Source: Bradyrhizobium sp. Ec3.3 | GTDB lineage: Bacteria; Pseudomonadota; Alphaproteobacteria; Rhizobiales; Xanthobacteraceae | Length of the DNA: 64,000 nt | NCBI RefSeq assembly: GCF_000472925.1 | Contig: NZ_AXAS01000001.1 | Coordinates: 372,001-436,000, forward strand | Direction: 5' to 3' | In this document: in pieces, positions 35,958-46,086 of the stretch | Numbering within the stretch: position 1 is the first letter of the stretch | Layout of the letters: each line of letters starts with the position of its first letter | Notes under the pieces: model-generated | What the model was told of the DNA's origin: nothing | Databases searched by the model: none | The model's input: only the letters and a program-made list of their open reading frames with translations | Position numbers and translations under genes: made by a program

Positions 35958-37583
35958 TCACCCTCCCGGCGGCGCGATGTAGACGTTCCATGTCATCGCA
36001 GGGCCTGCCTTGCCATGGGTGAAGCGGCGTGTCGTCATCACGATCCGCTCGGCGTTCGGCGCGGTTTCCTTGACCCATTTGTCGAAATCGCCCGCGCGGC
36101 CGTCGGTCGGATCGAACACGCCGATGAAGCCGAGGCGCTTGACGTCCTCCGCGGCGGTCAGGCCGGAGCTCCAGGCCTCGTGCGGCGTGAACGGGCTCGG
36201 ATGATCGGGGCTGTAGAACGCCATCGGCTGGATGGTTTCCATGGTGCCGGCGACGATCGGCCAGCGTGAGCCGAAGCGGCTGCGCCACGCCTGCGTCAAT
36301 TCGCGCGCAAGCTCCGAGCGCGCGCCATAGGTCGCGGTGTTGCCGGCATTCGCTGCCATCTCGCGCGCGGCGATCCAGGGCGAGGCGGCGAGCGTTGCCA
36401 GCGACAGCACGAGCCAGATCGCGGTGATGTTGAACAGGCTCGCGCGCTGCACGCGCAGCGCCGGGATCGAGACCAGCGCCAAGGGCACCAGGAAGAACAG
36501 CGAGATACCCCAGTCGGTCTTCAGATAGACGCTGAAGGCGAGCGCGCCGAGCGGTGGGCCGACCGCGACGATGATCTGGATGATCCAGATATTCAGCGCC
36601 TGCGAGATGTTGACGCCGGGATTGTCGCCGCGCGCCCAGGCGCGGGTGACGATCGCCAGCGGATCGCGCATGAGCAATCTCCACCACGGCGGCACCAGCG
36701 CCATTGCGAGGGCCGCCAGCGCCACGGGAAGCGCGAGCAGCGCGAAATTGTGCAGAGCGTAGCCGCGTACGAGCTCGTTGATCTGCGACTGATCGGCGAG
36801 GCTATAGGTGTCGCCGGCATAGGTCAGCGGCACGAAATGCGCATCAGCGAGCCAGATGCCATGCGGGATCATCGCGACGATGAGCGTTGCGATCGCAACC
36901 CACGGCGCCGGCGAGGCCAGGAACCTGACGCGATCCGGATGAATCAGCGCGGCAAGGCCGACGGCGCCGATCATGGTCAGCACCCAGTATTTCGTCATCA
37001 GCGCGAGCGCACCGGCGAGCCCGAGCAGGACGCCGGATTGCCAGCTCCGCTTCTCGAACGCGTTGAGATAGGCGAGCATGAGAAGCGGGAGCGTGACGAG
37101 CTGCAACAGATCCGGGTTGTACTTGAAACCCTTGAAATTGAAGATCGGGTAGAGCGCGACCATCACCAGGACGAGGAACGCGCGCCGGGCATCGACCACG
37201 CGCAGCGCGATCAGCCAGCAGATCACCATGCCGACGCTGACGGTCGCCATCGCGAGCGCATAAGTGGCCCAGTCCTTCGGCGGGAAGACCATGAACCAGA
37301 GGCCGGCGATCCAGCCCGACAGCGGCGGGTGCTTGCCATAGCCGAGCAGGAATTTCTGGCCCCAGGCATAGGCTTCTGCGACGTCCATATGAACGTCCTG
37401 CGCAGCCTTCAGATTGATCAGGATGAAGGTCCAGATCACCGCATGGAGGACGGCGAGCTGGATCACCAGCCATAGGCGGGTTCTGGGATCGGTGGCGCTG
37501 GCGACCAGCCGGGCCACGAGCCGCCTGGGGTTCAAAGCGCGTTTCGCGTGCGTTCCGGGTGAAGGGATTGAGGTCGTCGACAT
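35958..37583 (-). CDS. Family-39-type membrane glycosyltransferase (ArnT/PMT-like)
   Basis: 541 residues with ten or more membrane segments and a soluble C-terminal part of about 120 residues. The first periplasmic loop has DVAEAYAWGQKFLLGYGKHPPLSG in the position of the family's acidic catalytic motif (D/E-containing loop then G-x-H-P-P). Such enzymes transfer sugars from polyprenyl-phosphate carriers to lipid A, glycolipids or proteins in the periplasm. It lies 86 bases downstream of the M15 peptidase gene on the same strand, so the three genes caspase-like, M15 and this one probably form an envelope operon. Confidence 0.85.
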   Translation of the reverse strand: MSTTSIPSPGTHAKRALNPRRLVARLVASATDPRTRLWLVIQLAVLHAVIWTFILINLKAAQDVHMDVAEAYAWGQKFLLGYGKHPPLSGWIAGLWFMVFPPKDWATYALAMATVSVGMVICWLIALRVVDARRAFLVLVMVALYPIFNFKGFKYNPDLLQLVTLPLLMLAYLNAFEKRSWQSGVLLGLAGALALMTKYWVLTMIGAVGLAALIHPDRVRFLASPAPWVAIATLIVAMIPHGIWLADAHFVPLTYAGDTYSLADQSQINELVRGYALHNFALLALPVALAALAMALVPPWWRLLMRDPLAIVTRAWARGDNPGVNISQALNIWIIQIIVAVGPPLGALAFSVYLKTDWGISLFFLVPLALVSIPALRVQRASLFNITAIWLVLSLATLAASPWIAAREMAANAGNTATYGARSELARELTQAWRSRFGSRWPIVAGTMETIQPMAFYSPDHPSPFTPHEAWSSGLTAAEDVKRLGFIGVFDPTDGRAGDFDKWVKETAPNAERIVMTTRRFTHGKAGPAMTWNVYIAPPGG

Positions 37584-37669
37584 AAGCCGTTGCCTAGCGC
37601 GTTTTGCGCTTTAGTGAAATCAGCTTGGCGTGAATGAGAATCGCTGAACACTCCTCCGGCGCGGAAGAG

Positions 37670-38446
37670 TTATCGAGAATCGCCAGCCAGGAGTTCCGGG
37701 CGATATTCGAAGTGCATGGTGTCGTAGTGATACCATTTGCCGCCCCAGATGAATCCGTGGCGTTCGAAGATGTCGACGATCTCCCGCGGCATCCTGTTCT
37801 TGTAGGGGATGGACTTGCTCCGACCCGCCCACAACCAATAGTCGGAGTATCGCAAGTTCAGATCGATCGCGGCGGCATAGCCATGCATGCTCATTCTTCC
37901 CGTGTCGGCGACGGGCCGGCACGACAGAACGCCCGCAATTGGAAAGGCAGCAGCCTTCAGCGCGGGATCGAGCTTATCGATTTCCGCTGACACTTCCCTG
38001 AGCCGATCTGCGACGCCATTTATCCGCGTCACCTGGATCGCCTTCCCCCATGACCGGGGTAGCCAGACGACGGTGACGAGATTCCGCTGGATCTCTCCAT
38101 TGTGGCAGTCGCCATACATCTTCCTGAAGAACGCCTCGTTCCGGAACCTTCCGGGATCAGCGTTCAATGCAGGGGGCGCGGAAGCGCCGACAGGATAGAG
38201 CAAACGCAGCTGGTCGAGAATGGAGGCATTGCGTAGGCGCTGATCAAAAGACTTGTCGTCGACGCCGTCGTCCACGGGCATGACAGAGCCATCGCGCCAA
38301 AGAATGTGCTTGCCGTCGTGGCTCGACAGAGCTTCGGGATAGGCACGAACCAGCCGATCGAGCAATTCGGTCCTGGTTTGGGCCTTCGCGAGCGCGGGTG
38401 CAAGCAGGAGAACGATGAGGACGCGGGCCGCCCGCGACGCGATCAT
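37670..38446 (-). CDS. M15-type zinc D-Ala-D-Ala carboxypeptidase-like protein
   Basis: 258 residues from the ATG at 38446, chosen because it overlaps the upstream stop as ATGA and is followed directly by a signal peptide ([21 protein letters not shown]). The peptidase domain shows zinc ligands His188 and Asp195 in SMHGYAAAIDLN and His245 in DTMHFEY, with the GFIWGGKW segment typical of the M15 (VanY/M15_4) fold. It should cleave peptidoglycan stem peptides in the periplasm. The overlap with the caspase-like gene implies the two are made in a fixed ratio. Confidence 0.88.
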   Translation of the reverse strand: MIASRAARVLIVLLLAPALAKAQTRTELLDRLVRAYPEALSSHDGKHILWRDGSVMPVDDGVDDKSFDQRLRNASILDQLRLLYPVGASAPPALNADPGRFRNEAFFRKMYGDCHNGEIQRNLVTVVWLPRSWGKAIQVTRINGVADRLREVSAEIDKLDPALKAAAFPIAGVLSCRPVADTGRMSMHGYAAAIDLNLRYSDYWLWAGRSKSIPYKNRMPREIVDIFERHGFIWGGKWYHYDTMHFEYRPELLAGDSR

Positions 38447-39801
38447 CGGTGCTTGCCGGCCTGATCGAGCAGCGCGACGTTGGCCTCCTCGATGGAATTG
38501 AGCTTCGTATTCCATGTGTTGGGCGAATACCACGGGAAGCGCTCGAAGCGGGCTTTCAGATCCGCCGATTCGAAATAGCGTCCGCGACGCGCAAAGATCT
38601 CGTTGCGCGCGATGCGGAGCTCGTCGTTCGAAAGCCCGCGCAGATCGGCGGGCGTGAGCAGGCGCCGATCCGAATCGGGAAAGATGAATCCGCTTTGAGG
38701 CGAACCGCCGGATTCGTAATGCTCGATCAATGCGACATTTGCTTTCTCGACGGCGTTCAGTTCGGGGTTCCAGGTGTGGGGCACGTACCAGGCAAATCTT
38801 GAAAACCTGGCCGTCAGATCTGGCGAGTTGAAGTAGCGCCCTCGCCGCGCAAAGATTTCGTTGCGGGCAAGGCGCAGCTCATCCTTGCTCAACGTCCTCA
38901 GATCGCTATCGGCAAGCAGGCGTGTATCCGATTCCGGAAAAAGGAAGTCCGATTGAGTCCTCGTCACGGAAGGCGCGGAAGAAGGAAGGTTGGAGGTGGG
39001 CGGCACGACCGTTGCCGGCACGTCGACCGTCGCGACCTGGGCTGCTGGGCCGCCGGAGAAGTAGAACGAGCCATCGATCGGGGAGGTGGAAACCCAGGGT
39101 TGCTGCGCGCTGCCGGTCGCACGCTTCACGGAGAGTCCCACCTGATTGAACGTCTGAAGCACATCGAGCCCGGGCCGTTGTATCGCTTCGACCAGCGCCC
39201 GCGTGTAGGGGCTATGCCCGTCATCCCCGTCGAGCGCAACGTTTCCAGGCTGTGTCGCATAGGAGAGCAGCGTTCCCTCCGGTGCGCGGATTTGCGCCAG
39301 GCCGCCGTCGGAAGCGCGGAGTCCTCGTCCGCCAAACGGATTGTTCCTGCAGGCATCAAGGATGACGATGTTCAGCTTGGTACCTGCTCCGTCCATCTGT
39401 CGAAGCACCAGCGCGACATCGACCATCTGGAAATCGACGTCCGTCTCGCGGGTCGGGTTCGCCGTAACCGGCACGAGGTAGTTCGTTCCCCGAATCTGGA
39501 TGCCGTGCCCGGCGTAGTAGAACAAGGCGACGTCGGCGCCGATCAATTGGCTACCGAAGTGCTGGACCGCATTGTCGAAGCCCGCCTTGTCCAGCTCGAC
39601 CTGGGCGGCGCCGCCGACCAGCGTGAAGCCGAGCCGCTGCAACGTACTGGCCACCAGCTGCGCGTCGTTCTTCGGATTTTCCAGCCGCGGCACGCTGTGG
39701 TAGGCGGAGTTACCGATGACGAGGGCTACGCGCTTCTCCGCCGTGGCTGGGGAGGTAAAAAATGCGGCAACTAGGACAATGCAAAGAATTTTCCAACGCA
39801 T
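38443..39801 (-). CDS. Secreted caspase-fold (C14) protease with two YARHG domains
   Basis: 452 residues. A signal peptide (1-21, ending SPATA) precedes a caspase-like p20 domain: [11 protein letters not shown], catalytic His99 in YYAGHGIQ and Cys151 in LDACRNNPF, then [22 protein letters not shown]. After a Pro/Thr-rich linker (about 255-295) there are two tandem YARHG domains (about 300-372 and 378-450), each with [24 protein letters not shown] is an extracellular, probably wall- or carbohydrate-associated module. The protein therefore looks like a periplasmic protease tethered to the envelope. It overlaps the M15 peptidase gene by four bases. Confidence 0.9.
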   Translation of the reverse strand: MRWKILCIVLVAAFFTSPATAEKRVALVIGNSAYHSVPRLENPKNDAQLVASTLQRLGFTLVGGAAQVELDKAGFDNAVQHFGSQLIGADVALFYYAGHGIQIRGTNYLVPVTANPTRETDVDFQMVDVALVLRQMDGAGTKLNIVILDACRNNPFGGRGLRASDGGLAQIRAPEGTLLSYATQPGNVALDGDDGHSPYTRALVEAIQRPGLDVLQTFNQVGLSVKRATGSAQQPWVSTSPIDGSFYFSGGPAAQVATVDVPATVVPPTSNLPSSAPSVTRTQSDFLFPESDTRLLADSDLRTLSKDELRLARNEIFARRGRYFNSPDLTARFSRFAWYVPHTWNPELNAVEKANVALIEHYESGGSPQSGFIFPDSDRRLLTPADLRGLSNDELRIARNEIFARRGRYFESADLKARFERFPWYSPNTWNTKLNSIEEANVALLDQAGKHR

Positions 39802-39948
39802 GGCCCGCTTCCACCATCGAAAGCCGCAAAAATAGCAGAGGCGCCGCCTGAAATCGATGGGTGGAAGGTTTGGGAAGCCCCGGGGCGATCCCCCGGGAGA
39901 TCAAGGGAATGGTTGCCGCACGGGGGTGTGAGTGGTATCCCGCGCCCC

Positions 39949-41760
39949 ATGACGACCGCCCCCATTTCCAACATCCGCAATTTCTCCATCGTCGCCCATA
40001 TCGACCATGGCAAATCGACGCTGGCCGACCGCCTGATCCAGATGACGGGCGGCCTGTCCGAGCGTGAAATGGCCGGCAAGGAGCAGGTGCTCGATTCCAT
40101 GGATATCGAGCGCGAGCGTGGCATCACCATCAAGGCGCAGACCGTCCGGCTCTCGTACCGCGCCAAGGATGGCAAGGATTACATCTTCAATTTGATGGAC
40201 ACGCCCGGCCATGTCGACTTCGCCTATGAGGTCTCGCGATCGCTGGCGGCCTGCGAGGGTTCCCTGCTCGTGGTCGACGCCAGCCAGGGCGTCGAGGCGC
40301 AGACGCTCGCCAATGTCTACCAGGCGCTCGACAACAACCACGAGATCGTCCCGGTCCTGAACAAGGTCGACCTTCCGGCCGCCGAGCCGGAGAAGATCAA
40401 GCAGCAGATCGAGGACGTGATCGGCATCGATGCGTCGGACGCGGTGATGATCTCGGCCAAGACCGGCCTCGGCGTGCCCGATGTGCTGGAGGCCATCGTC
40501 ACCCGCCTGCCGCCGCCGCAGGGCGACCGCGACGCCACCTTGAAGGCGCTGCTGGTCGACAGCTGGTACGACGTCTATCTCGGCGTCGTCGTGCTGATCC
40601 GTGTCGTCGACGGCGTCATGAAGAAGGGCAGTCGCGTCCGCATGATGGGCACGGGCGCGGCCTATGACGTCGAGCGCGTCGGCTTCTTCACGCCGAAGAT
40701 GCAGCAGATCGACGAGCTCGGTCCCGGCGAGATCGGCTTCATCACCGCCGCGATCAAGGAAGTCGCGGATACCCGCGTCGGCGACACCATCACCGACGAC
40801 AAGAAACCGGTCTCCGAGATGCTGCCGGGCTTCAAGCCGGCAATCCCCGTGGTGTTCTGCGGCCTGTTCCCGGTCGATGCCGACGATTTCGAGACGCTGC
40901 GCGCCGCGATGGGCAAGCTGCGCCTGAACGATGCCAGCTTCTCCTTCGAAATGGAGACCTCGGCTGCGCTCGGCTTCGGCTTCCGCTGCGGCTTCCTCGG
41001 TCTGCTGCACCTGGAAATCATCCAGGAGCGGCTGTCGCGCGAGTTCGATCTCAACCTGATCGCGACCGCGCCGAGCGTCATCTACAAGATGAAGCTCACC
41101 GACGGCCAGGAGATCGAGATCCACAATCCCGTCGACATGCCCGACGTGGTCAAGATCGCCGAGATCGACGAGCCCTGGATCGAGGCCACGATCCTCACCC
41201 CCGACGAATATCTCGGCAGCGTGCTGAAGCTGTGCCAGGACCGCCGCGGCTCGCAGAAGGAGCTCACCTATGTCGGCTCCCGCGCGATGGTGAAATACGA
41301 TTTGCCGCTCAACGAGGTCGTGTTCGACTTCTACGACCGCCTGAAGTCGGTCTCCAAGGGCTACGCCTCGTTCGACTATCATCTCACCGACTACAAGCCG
41401 GCCGATCTCGTCAAGATGCAGATCCTGGTCAACGCCGAGCCGGTCGACGCGCTCTCGATGCTGGTGCATCGCACCCGGGCGGAGGGCCGCGGCCGCGCCA
41501 TGGTCGAGAAGATGAAGGAGCTGATCCCGCCGCACATGTTCCAGATCCCGATCCAGGCAGCGATCGGCGGCAAGGTGATCGCGCGCGAGACGGTGCGCGC
41601 GCTGCGCAAGGACGTCACCGCAAAGTGCTACGGCGGCGACATCACGCGTAAGCGCAAGCTTCTGGAGAAGCAGAAGGAAGGCAAGAAGAAGATGCGGCAG
41701 TTCGGCAAGGTCGACATCCCGCAGGAAGCTTTCATTGCCGCGCTGAAGGTGGATAGCTGA
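39949..41760 (+). CDS. lepA: Elongation factor 4 (LepA)
   Basis: 603 residues from the ATG at 39949. The GTPase motifs are [26 protein letters not shown] and NKVD. The EF-G-like domains and the LepA-specific C-terminal domain ([20 protein letters not shown]) are intact. The protein back-translocates or remodels stalled ribosomes and aids initiation-complex biogenesis. It is divergent from the caspase-like gene across 147 bases. Confidence 0.98.
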   Translation: MTTAPISNIRNFSIVAHIDHGKSTLADRLIQMTGGLSEREMAGKEQVLDSMDIERERGITIKAQTVRLSYRAKDGKDYIFNLMDTPGHVDFAYEVSRSLAACEGSLLVVDASQGVEAQTLANVYQALDNNHEIVPVLNKVDLPAAEPEKIKQQIEDVIGIDASDAVMISAKTGLGVPDVLEAIVTRLPPPQGDRDATLKALLVDSWYDVYLGVVVLIRVVDGVMKKGSRVRMMGTGAAYDVERVGFFTPKMQQIDELGPGEIGFITAAIKEVADTRVGDTITDDKKPVSEMLPGFKPAIPVVFCGLFPVDADDFETLRAAMGKLRLNDASFSFEMETSAALGFGFRCGFLGLLHLEIIQERLSREFDLNLIATAPSVIYKMKLTDGQEIEIHNPVDMPDVVKIAEIDEPWIEATILTPDEYLGSVLKLCQDRRGSQKELTYVGSRAMVKYDLPLNEVVFDFYDRLKSVSKGYASFDYHLTDYKPADLVKMQILVNAEPVDALSMLVHRTRAEGRGRAMVEKMKELIPPHMFQIPIQAAIGGKVIARETVRALRKDVTAKCYGGDITRKRKLLEKQKEGKKKMRQFGKVDIPQEAFIAALKVDS

Positions 41761-41962
41761 GGCGGGAGAGACCGGGGCTGGCCTGAGGCTGCCGCGGCCG
41801 GGCAAACAAAAAGCTCGAAAACAACCCCATGCAAAGTAGCCGGCGACTGCCGGCACGGCGCTTTCCGATTTTACGAAATCCATTTGACACGTCGGGCAAA
41901 TCACCGGCATGATGGCATCATCGCAGCCCGTGGGACCGGTACAGTCCTGCTGGGGGAAGACG

Positions 41963-42484
41963 ATGCATCGTTCGATCAACCTTATCGCGGCCGTAGGCCT
42001 TGCACTTGGTGGCGCCCTCGGAATGGCGGGGGCCATGGTCACGCAACAGAACGTGCAGGCGATTCTGTGGGCGATCGACGGCTCGGGACTTGTGATGGCC
42101 GCAGCATTGCTCGCCACGAAATACTTTCGCGCAGGACATGACGTTGTCGCCGGCGGCTTTCTGGTTTTTGCCATTGGCGAGGGTGTCATCATGCTGTCAG
42201 GCCCGGCCGCGGGTCTTGCAGGCAGCATCCCGGCATTTGCCGCCGGCAGCGCTCTTTGGGGGACGGCGCTTCTCCTCATCAGCATTCCAGGGCTGTTCGC
42301 CACGCCAATCCGAATCCTCGGCATCGTTAGCGCGGTCCTGTTCATCGTCACCGCGGCGAGAATTTTCTGGGGTGAGCCGCTAGCGCCAACGTCCACACCG
42401 TTGCCGACCTACGCTTATCCCGTGCTGGTCGCGACCTTCGCCGGCTGGATCTGGACACTCCGGCGGGAAGCCGACAGCAAATAG
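41963..42484 (+). CDS. Six-helix membrane protein of unknown function
   Basis: 173 residues from the ATG at 41963, with GGGGGAAG seven bases upstream; the longer frame from 41909 has no ribosome site. Six hydrophobic segments follow each other closely, with no charged or catalytic motif. I do not recognise a family. It marks the start of the accessory stretch after lepA. Confidence 0.65.
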   Translation: MHRSINLIAAVGLALGGALGMAGAMVTQQNVQAILWAIDGSGLVMAAALLATKYFRAGHDVVAGGFLVFAIGEGVIMLSGPAAGLAGSIPAFAAGSALWGTALLLISIPGLFATPIRILGIVSAVLFIVTAARIFWGEPLAPTSTPLPTYAYPVLVATFAGWIWTLRREADSK

Positions 42485-42633
42485 CGTTCGACGTTACTTG
42501 CGTCGGTGAAGATGGATCGCCGAGCCCAGCTTTATTTCGTGGGCTGATCGAACCCGAACCGAAATCAACGACACTATCTTCTGCTGAGTGATCTGCCGCG
42601 TCCGCCTGGGGGCGGCACAGGGGAGAGGCTGTC

Positions 42634-42843
42634 ATGCGGAAGCGAAACTGGCGATTGATTGCCGTAGGCGTCGTGCTCTTGGCTCTGGCCGCCTTGTTCT
42701 TCCTGTCCATGCGGGACATGACGCCGTGGTCCAACGATCCCGTCGCCCTGATGCGCACGGTCGGCGAAGTCTCAGGCGCCATCGGCGGCATCAGTATCGT
42801 GATGATCGTGTTCGGCCTGATCGGCCGGAAAGCGCCGGCCTGA
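42634..42843 (+). CDS. Small membrane protein, two helices
   Basis: 69 residues with a good ribosome site (GGGAGAGG) ahead of the ATG. Helix one is LIAVGVVLLALAALFFLSM and helix two is GAIGGISIVMIVFGLIG; the loop between carries RDMTPWSNDP. The function is unknown; it may be co-transcribed with the six-helix protein 150 bases upstream. Confidence 0.6.
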   Translation: MRKRNWRLIAVGVVLLALAALFFLSMRDMTPWSNDPVALMRTVGEVSGAIGGISIVMIVFGLIGRKAPA

Positions 42844-42851
42844 TAGGCTGC

Positions 42852-42953
42852 GTACCCAAAAACCCGTTGGCGTGACGCGACGAAGGCTCCGTCCGCATTG
42901 CCCCGTTAGCGGTCAAGTGCGCGCGACGGCGTAGTATGTCGCGAAGGGCCAAA
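42852..42953. repeat. Dispersed non-coding repeat A, copy 1
   Basis: Shares with 48234-48325 the blocks CCGTTGGCGT, AGGCTCCGTCCGC, TTGCCCCG, TCAAG and TATGTCGCGA in the same order and orientation. It lies 33 bases beyond the 3' end of the ABC substrate-binding gene. Confidence 0.75.
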
Positions 42954-42986
42954 CTGCGACATTTCTGCAAGATCATTCCTTGCCTC

Positions 42987-43970
42987 CTATTCGATCACCT
43001 CGTCGGCGCGCAACAGGAATGATTCGGGGAGGTTTAATCCGATCAACTTCGCTGTGGTGAGATTGACAGTTAGAAAAAACCGGTTGGGTTGCTCGATCGG
43101 CAAATCGGCGGGCTTAGCGCCCTTGAAAATCTTGTCGACGAGAACCGCCGACCGGCGGAGGAAATCCTTAATATCCTCGCCATAGCTGAAAGTTCCCCCA
43201 TCAACCACGTATTCGCGGTGACCGAACATCGTCGGCAGCCGGGCCTTCATCGCCAGCTCCGCAATGCGCCTGCGATGCAAGGCAAAGACGGAGTCAGGGA
43301 TAACGACAGCCGCTTCGATCCGCTCATGGGAAAACTTGACGAATGCGACGTCGATTTCGTCTGCGTTTCGCGCGTCCGCCTGAACGAGTTCAACAACGGC
43401 TTGCCGAGCCGCTTCCCGAGCCGCTACCAGGTTCGGGACAGTAGGGCTGTCCGGGTTGGCAAGAATCCCGACGCGCGAAAGCTTCGGCAGAATCTCGGAC
43501 AACAGTTCAATCTGCTTTGCGGTCGTGCTCTCATGGGAGGTCGCGAGGCCAGTGATATTGCCGCCCGGCCTCGCGAGGCTCGAGACGAAGTCATTACCGA
43601 CCGGATCGCTCACGACAGCCATGATAATCGGGATTGTACTCGTTGCCTTCCGCATCGCGGGAATGGCTGCAGGCGTGCCCAATACGATGACGTCAACGTT
43701 CAAACGAACCAGTTCGGCCGCAAGATCAGGAAATCTGTCGTAGTGCCCTTCGGCGTACCGATACTCGACGATGTAGTCGCGGCCCTCAATATATCCCAAA
43801 TCGCGCAGACCCTCGATTAGCCCGACGCTAACCCGCAACGTTCCTGCCTGCGTTCCTCCGATTAAGTGTCCGATACGACGAAGTTTTTGCCCACCTTGCT
43901 GCGCCCGCACGGCCAGCGACCAGGCTGCTACGGTGGTAGCAATCGCTGCTATGAGCTCACGTCGTCGCAT
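42987..43970 (-). CDS. ABC-transporter substrate-binding protein, ABC_sub_bind (TrpX-like) family
   Basis: 327 residues from the ATG at 43970; a longer frame starts at 43994. The export signal MRRRELIAAIATTVAAWSLA with an N-terminal arginine pair is typical of this family, followed by RRIGHLIGG, YRYAEGHYDRFPDLAAELVRL and the conserved C-terminal NLTTAKLIGLNLPESFLLRADEVIE. No permease or ATPase is nearby. Bradyrhizobium genomes carry many such orphan binding proteins. The gene sits between dispersed repeats A and B, and a relic of a relative lies 0.7 kb upstream. Confidence 0.88.
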   Translation of the reverse strand: MRRRELIAAIATTVAAWSLAVRAQQGGQKLRRIGHLIGGTQAGTLRVSVGLIEGLRDLGYIEGRDYIVEYRYAEGHYDRFPDLAAELVRLNVDVIVLGTPAAIPAMRKATSTIPIIMAVVSDPVGNDFVSSLARPGGNITGLATSHESTTAKQIELLSEILPKLSRVGILANPDSPTVPNLVAAREAARQAVVELVQADARNADEIDVAFVKFSHERIEAAVVIPDSVFALHRRRIAELAMKARLPTMFGHREYVVDGGTFSYGEDIKDFLRRSAVLVDKIFKGAKPADLPIEQPNRFFLTVNLTTAKLIGLNLPESFLLRADEVIE

Positions 43971-44069
43971 CTTCGCAAGCTCTTGATGAAGCATCTTATT
44001 GGCTCAAACGAGCACCCCGTCAGATGGGTGGAATCAGCTTTGATCCAAGATCCACAGGCCGCGGCCCAA

Positions 44070-44214
44070 TGTCCCAGCTGGGTCATTTTCAACGAATTTC
44101 TCGGGGCCATCGGCCGGTTGATGCTGCTTCTATCCTGTAAGCGAGATGCCAAACTCGACGCTGATACGTCGCCCTGAGCGAGGAGCCTCTCACCTTGATC
44201 CTTCCCGCTGGATC
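44070..44214. repeat. Dispersed non-coding repeat B, copy 1
   Basis: Shares with 49050-49194 the blocks TGGGTCATT, TCGGCCGGTTGATG, CTTCT, TGTAAGCG or CGTAAGCG, CTCGACGC and CTTGATCCT in the same order. It lies about 100 bases upstream of the substrate-binding gene. The rest of the 43971-44437 gap holds no gene I can support. Confidence 0.75.
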
Positions 44215-44437
44215 AATGAGAACGGCCGCCACTTCAACGACACGTTGACATTTTGCCTGTGGCGTCGCGGGCATTGATCCGGCAGGATCAGCTCACAGCG
44301 GTATTCGCGCGCGGTCAGGCTCCTCCGTCAAAGCGGCCTTGAGATGGATAGACATCAAGCGTGAACACGCGAGCATCAGATCACCGTAGTCTCCCTTTGC
44401 GCCGTGGAGTACTGTTTTCTCAGCTGGGAGCGTGGGG

Positions 44438-44650
44438 ATGGCACACTACCGAGCTTACCTTTTGGATCAGGACCGCCACGTTATAAGCGTGGCCAATCTG
44501 AACTGCGCCGACGAGCAGGAAGCAAGAGAGCGCGCCCGGCAATTGGTTGACACCAACGCCATCGAGCTATGGTGTCTTGATCACCGTATTGCAGTATTTG
44601 AGGCGACCAGAACCCAAACCTCGAGGCGGACGGGACATGGAGAACCCTGA
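44438..44650 (+). CDS. Small soluble hypothetical protein
   Basis: 70 residues from the ATG at 44438 (GTG at 44432 in frame). It starts MAHYRAYLLDQDRHVISVAN and continues with NCADEQEARERARQLVDTNAIELWCLDHRIAVFE, an alternating strand-helix-strand pattern typical of a small protein class that is abundant in Bradyrhizobium. No function is known. The last 15 residues are polar and probably disordered. Confidence 0.6.
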   Translation: MAHYRAYLLDQDRHVISVANLNCADEQEARERARQLVDTNAIELWCLDHRIAVFEATRTQTSRRTGHGEP

Positions 44651-44696
44651 AGGAAAGCTCGTCCCGCGGGTTCGCTGATGGCCCGCAAGATGGAAG

Positions 44697-44866
44697 ACAT
44701 CGAGGCCAAAGGTTCGGTGGCACTGTACATCGCAATCCGCGCCATCGGCGCACGCGACTGCGCGCGTGCCACGAACGGCGACAGCGCTGCGCTACCGACG
44801 AGCGCAATCAGAAGCTCTAGCCGCCTCATTCGATCACCTTGTCTGATCGGCGTCCGATCGGCGCTC
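44697..44866 (-). pseudogene. Relic of ABC_sub_bind substrate-binding genes
   Basis: From 44829 downward the minus strand reads MRRLELLIALVGSAALSPFV ARAQ, the export signal of the family, then about 20 more residues before similarity ends. Immediately upstream, in another frame, APIGRRSDKVIE ends in a TGA that overlaps this ATG. This resembles the ADEVIE ending of the intact gene at 42987. It looks like the junction of two former tandem family members. Confidence 0.5.
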
Positions 44867-45404
44867 GCTTTTTGAGCCGAAACTGCGAGTATCGTCAGCC
44901 GCACGGCAACACTTGTCGAGAAAACGCTCCTCATTCCGCGACCTCATTGGCGGCGGCCAAGAATAAGGGCCACGCTAATGGATAACGAGACTAGCACCTT
45001 GGGGTTGTGCGGCAGAAAAAAGAGGCTTTTGCTTCAAGCGGCATTTGCTGCGCGAGCCGCACGAGAATACAGCATCGCCATGCACAATTAAGGCGCCAGC
45101 GCCCTCGCCTTCAGCCCTTGCGAAACGAAGAGCCTGAACCGGAAGTCTCGCATGTTCTGCAGCGTCTTTTCTAGGGAACACGCGCTCGGTCATTCGGGTA
45201 AGCCCGTCACTCGAAAGGCCCGGCCCGACGCCGTTTGAACAGCCAATCGTATTGACCGATTGTGTAATGGACAGCTGCCGACTGCCGTATCGACATCGAC
45301 CGCGTGCAACCACCTTGCGGCGCAGCTACGGAACAACGTTACATCTGAAAGATCCGCGGAACGAAACGGGTCGTCAGTCTTTCTCTGGCCTTTGGGAGGT
45401 GCCC
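44867..45404. other. Gene-free stretch
   Basis: 538 bases with only short shadow frames, lower GC than the flanks and no repeat found elsewhere in the window. It ends in the ribosome site (GGGAGGT at 45394-45400) of the next gene. Confidence 0.45.
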
Positions 45405-45692
45405 ATGACTTCTCAGGCAATGGAAGGTGCGTGTGCGTTCGCCTGGCGGAACTACCTGCTGCTCCACAGCGGTGTCAGCGAGAACGACGACAGGCGTTCC
45501 GCCCTCTATCGCTACGTCACCAATCTGCGTGATACCGGCCAATCTGATTTCGATCTCTTGCAAATAGCGGCAGTCGCTTACTTGAAAAACCTGGACGAAC
45601 TGCATGACGACCGAGCTGCGAGATTCGCGGCAGATCGAGTGTTGGCCGAGTGCTTGGGATCACGCAGTGCACAACCCGACACTCGGCTTTAG
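45405..45692 (+). CDS. Small hypothetical protein
   Basis: 95 residues from the ATG at 45405 with GGGAGGT five bases upstream. It is predicted all-helical and soluble (FAWRNYLLLHSGVSENDDRR, DFDLLQIAAVAYLKNLDEL). I know no function; the length and helix pattern are those of small proteins often seen in Bradyrhizobium accessory DNA. It is followed after 56 bases by another small gene. Confidence 0.6.
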   Translation: MTSQAMEGACAFAWRNYLLLHSGVSENDDRRSALYRYVTNLRDTGQSDFDLLQIAAVAYLKNLDELHDDRAARFAADRVLAECLGSRSAQPDTRL

Positions 45693-45748
45693 CACTTGGC
45701 TTTAGGACTTGGCTTTAGGCCATAACACCAGAGCGAAGGAGCGAACGC

Positions 45749-45979
45749 ATGGCAGATCAGACCGCTAACGCAAACCGTTTCGCGCACGACTCACAGAAGC
45801 GCATCACCGCAGCAACAGCAATCGGCATGAATGCCTTGAAGCCGATCATGCACTTTCAGGTCTCGATGCTGAGAATGTGGGCCGATAATATTGAGAGGTT
45901 CACGGGCAATTACGAAAAGGGGTTGGACGAAACCGCGGCCGCCGTAGAGGAACAGTCAGACAAGGACCGCGCCGCGTAA
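45749..45979 (+). CDS. Small phasin-like helical protein
   Basis: 76 residues with AAGGAG before the ATG. The sequence is amphipathic and helical (ALKPIMHFQVSMLRMWADNI then an acidic-Ala tail), resembling short phasin-type proteins that coat polyhydroxyalkanoate granules, but it is too short for a firm call. No PHA gene is near. Confidence 0.5.
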   Translation: MADQTANANRFAHDSQKRITAATAIGMNALKPIMHFQVSMLRMWADNIERFTGNYEKGLDETAAAVEEQSDKDRAA

Positions 45980-46086
45980 ATTGACGCGAACGCCGAGGTT
46001 ATCCCGAGGTTATCCTCAAAGCGGCGGGTTGGCCGACATCCGCCAACCGCCGCTGGAGGCCATGAGCGGACAAGCGAATGGACCGA

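Noticed and set aside
38443..39801. Cytoplasmic metacaspase of a defence system
   Set aside because: It has a clear signal peptide and YARHG domains, and no defence genes are adjacent.
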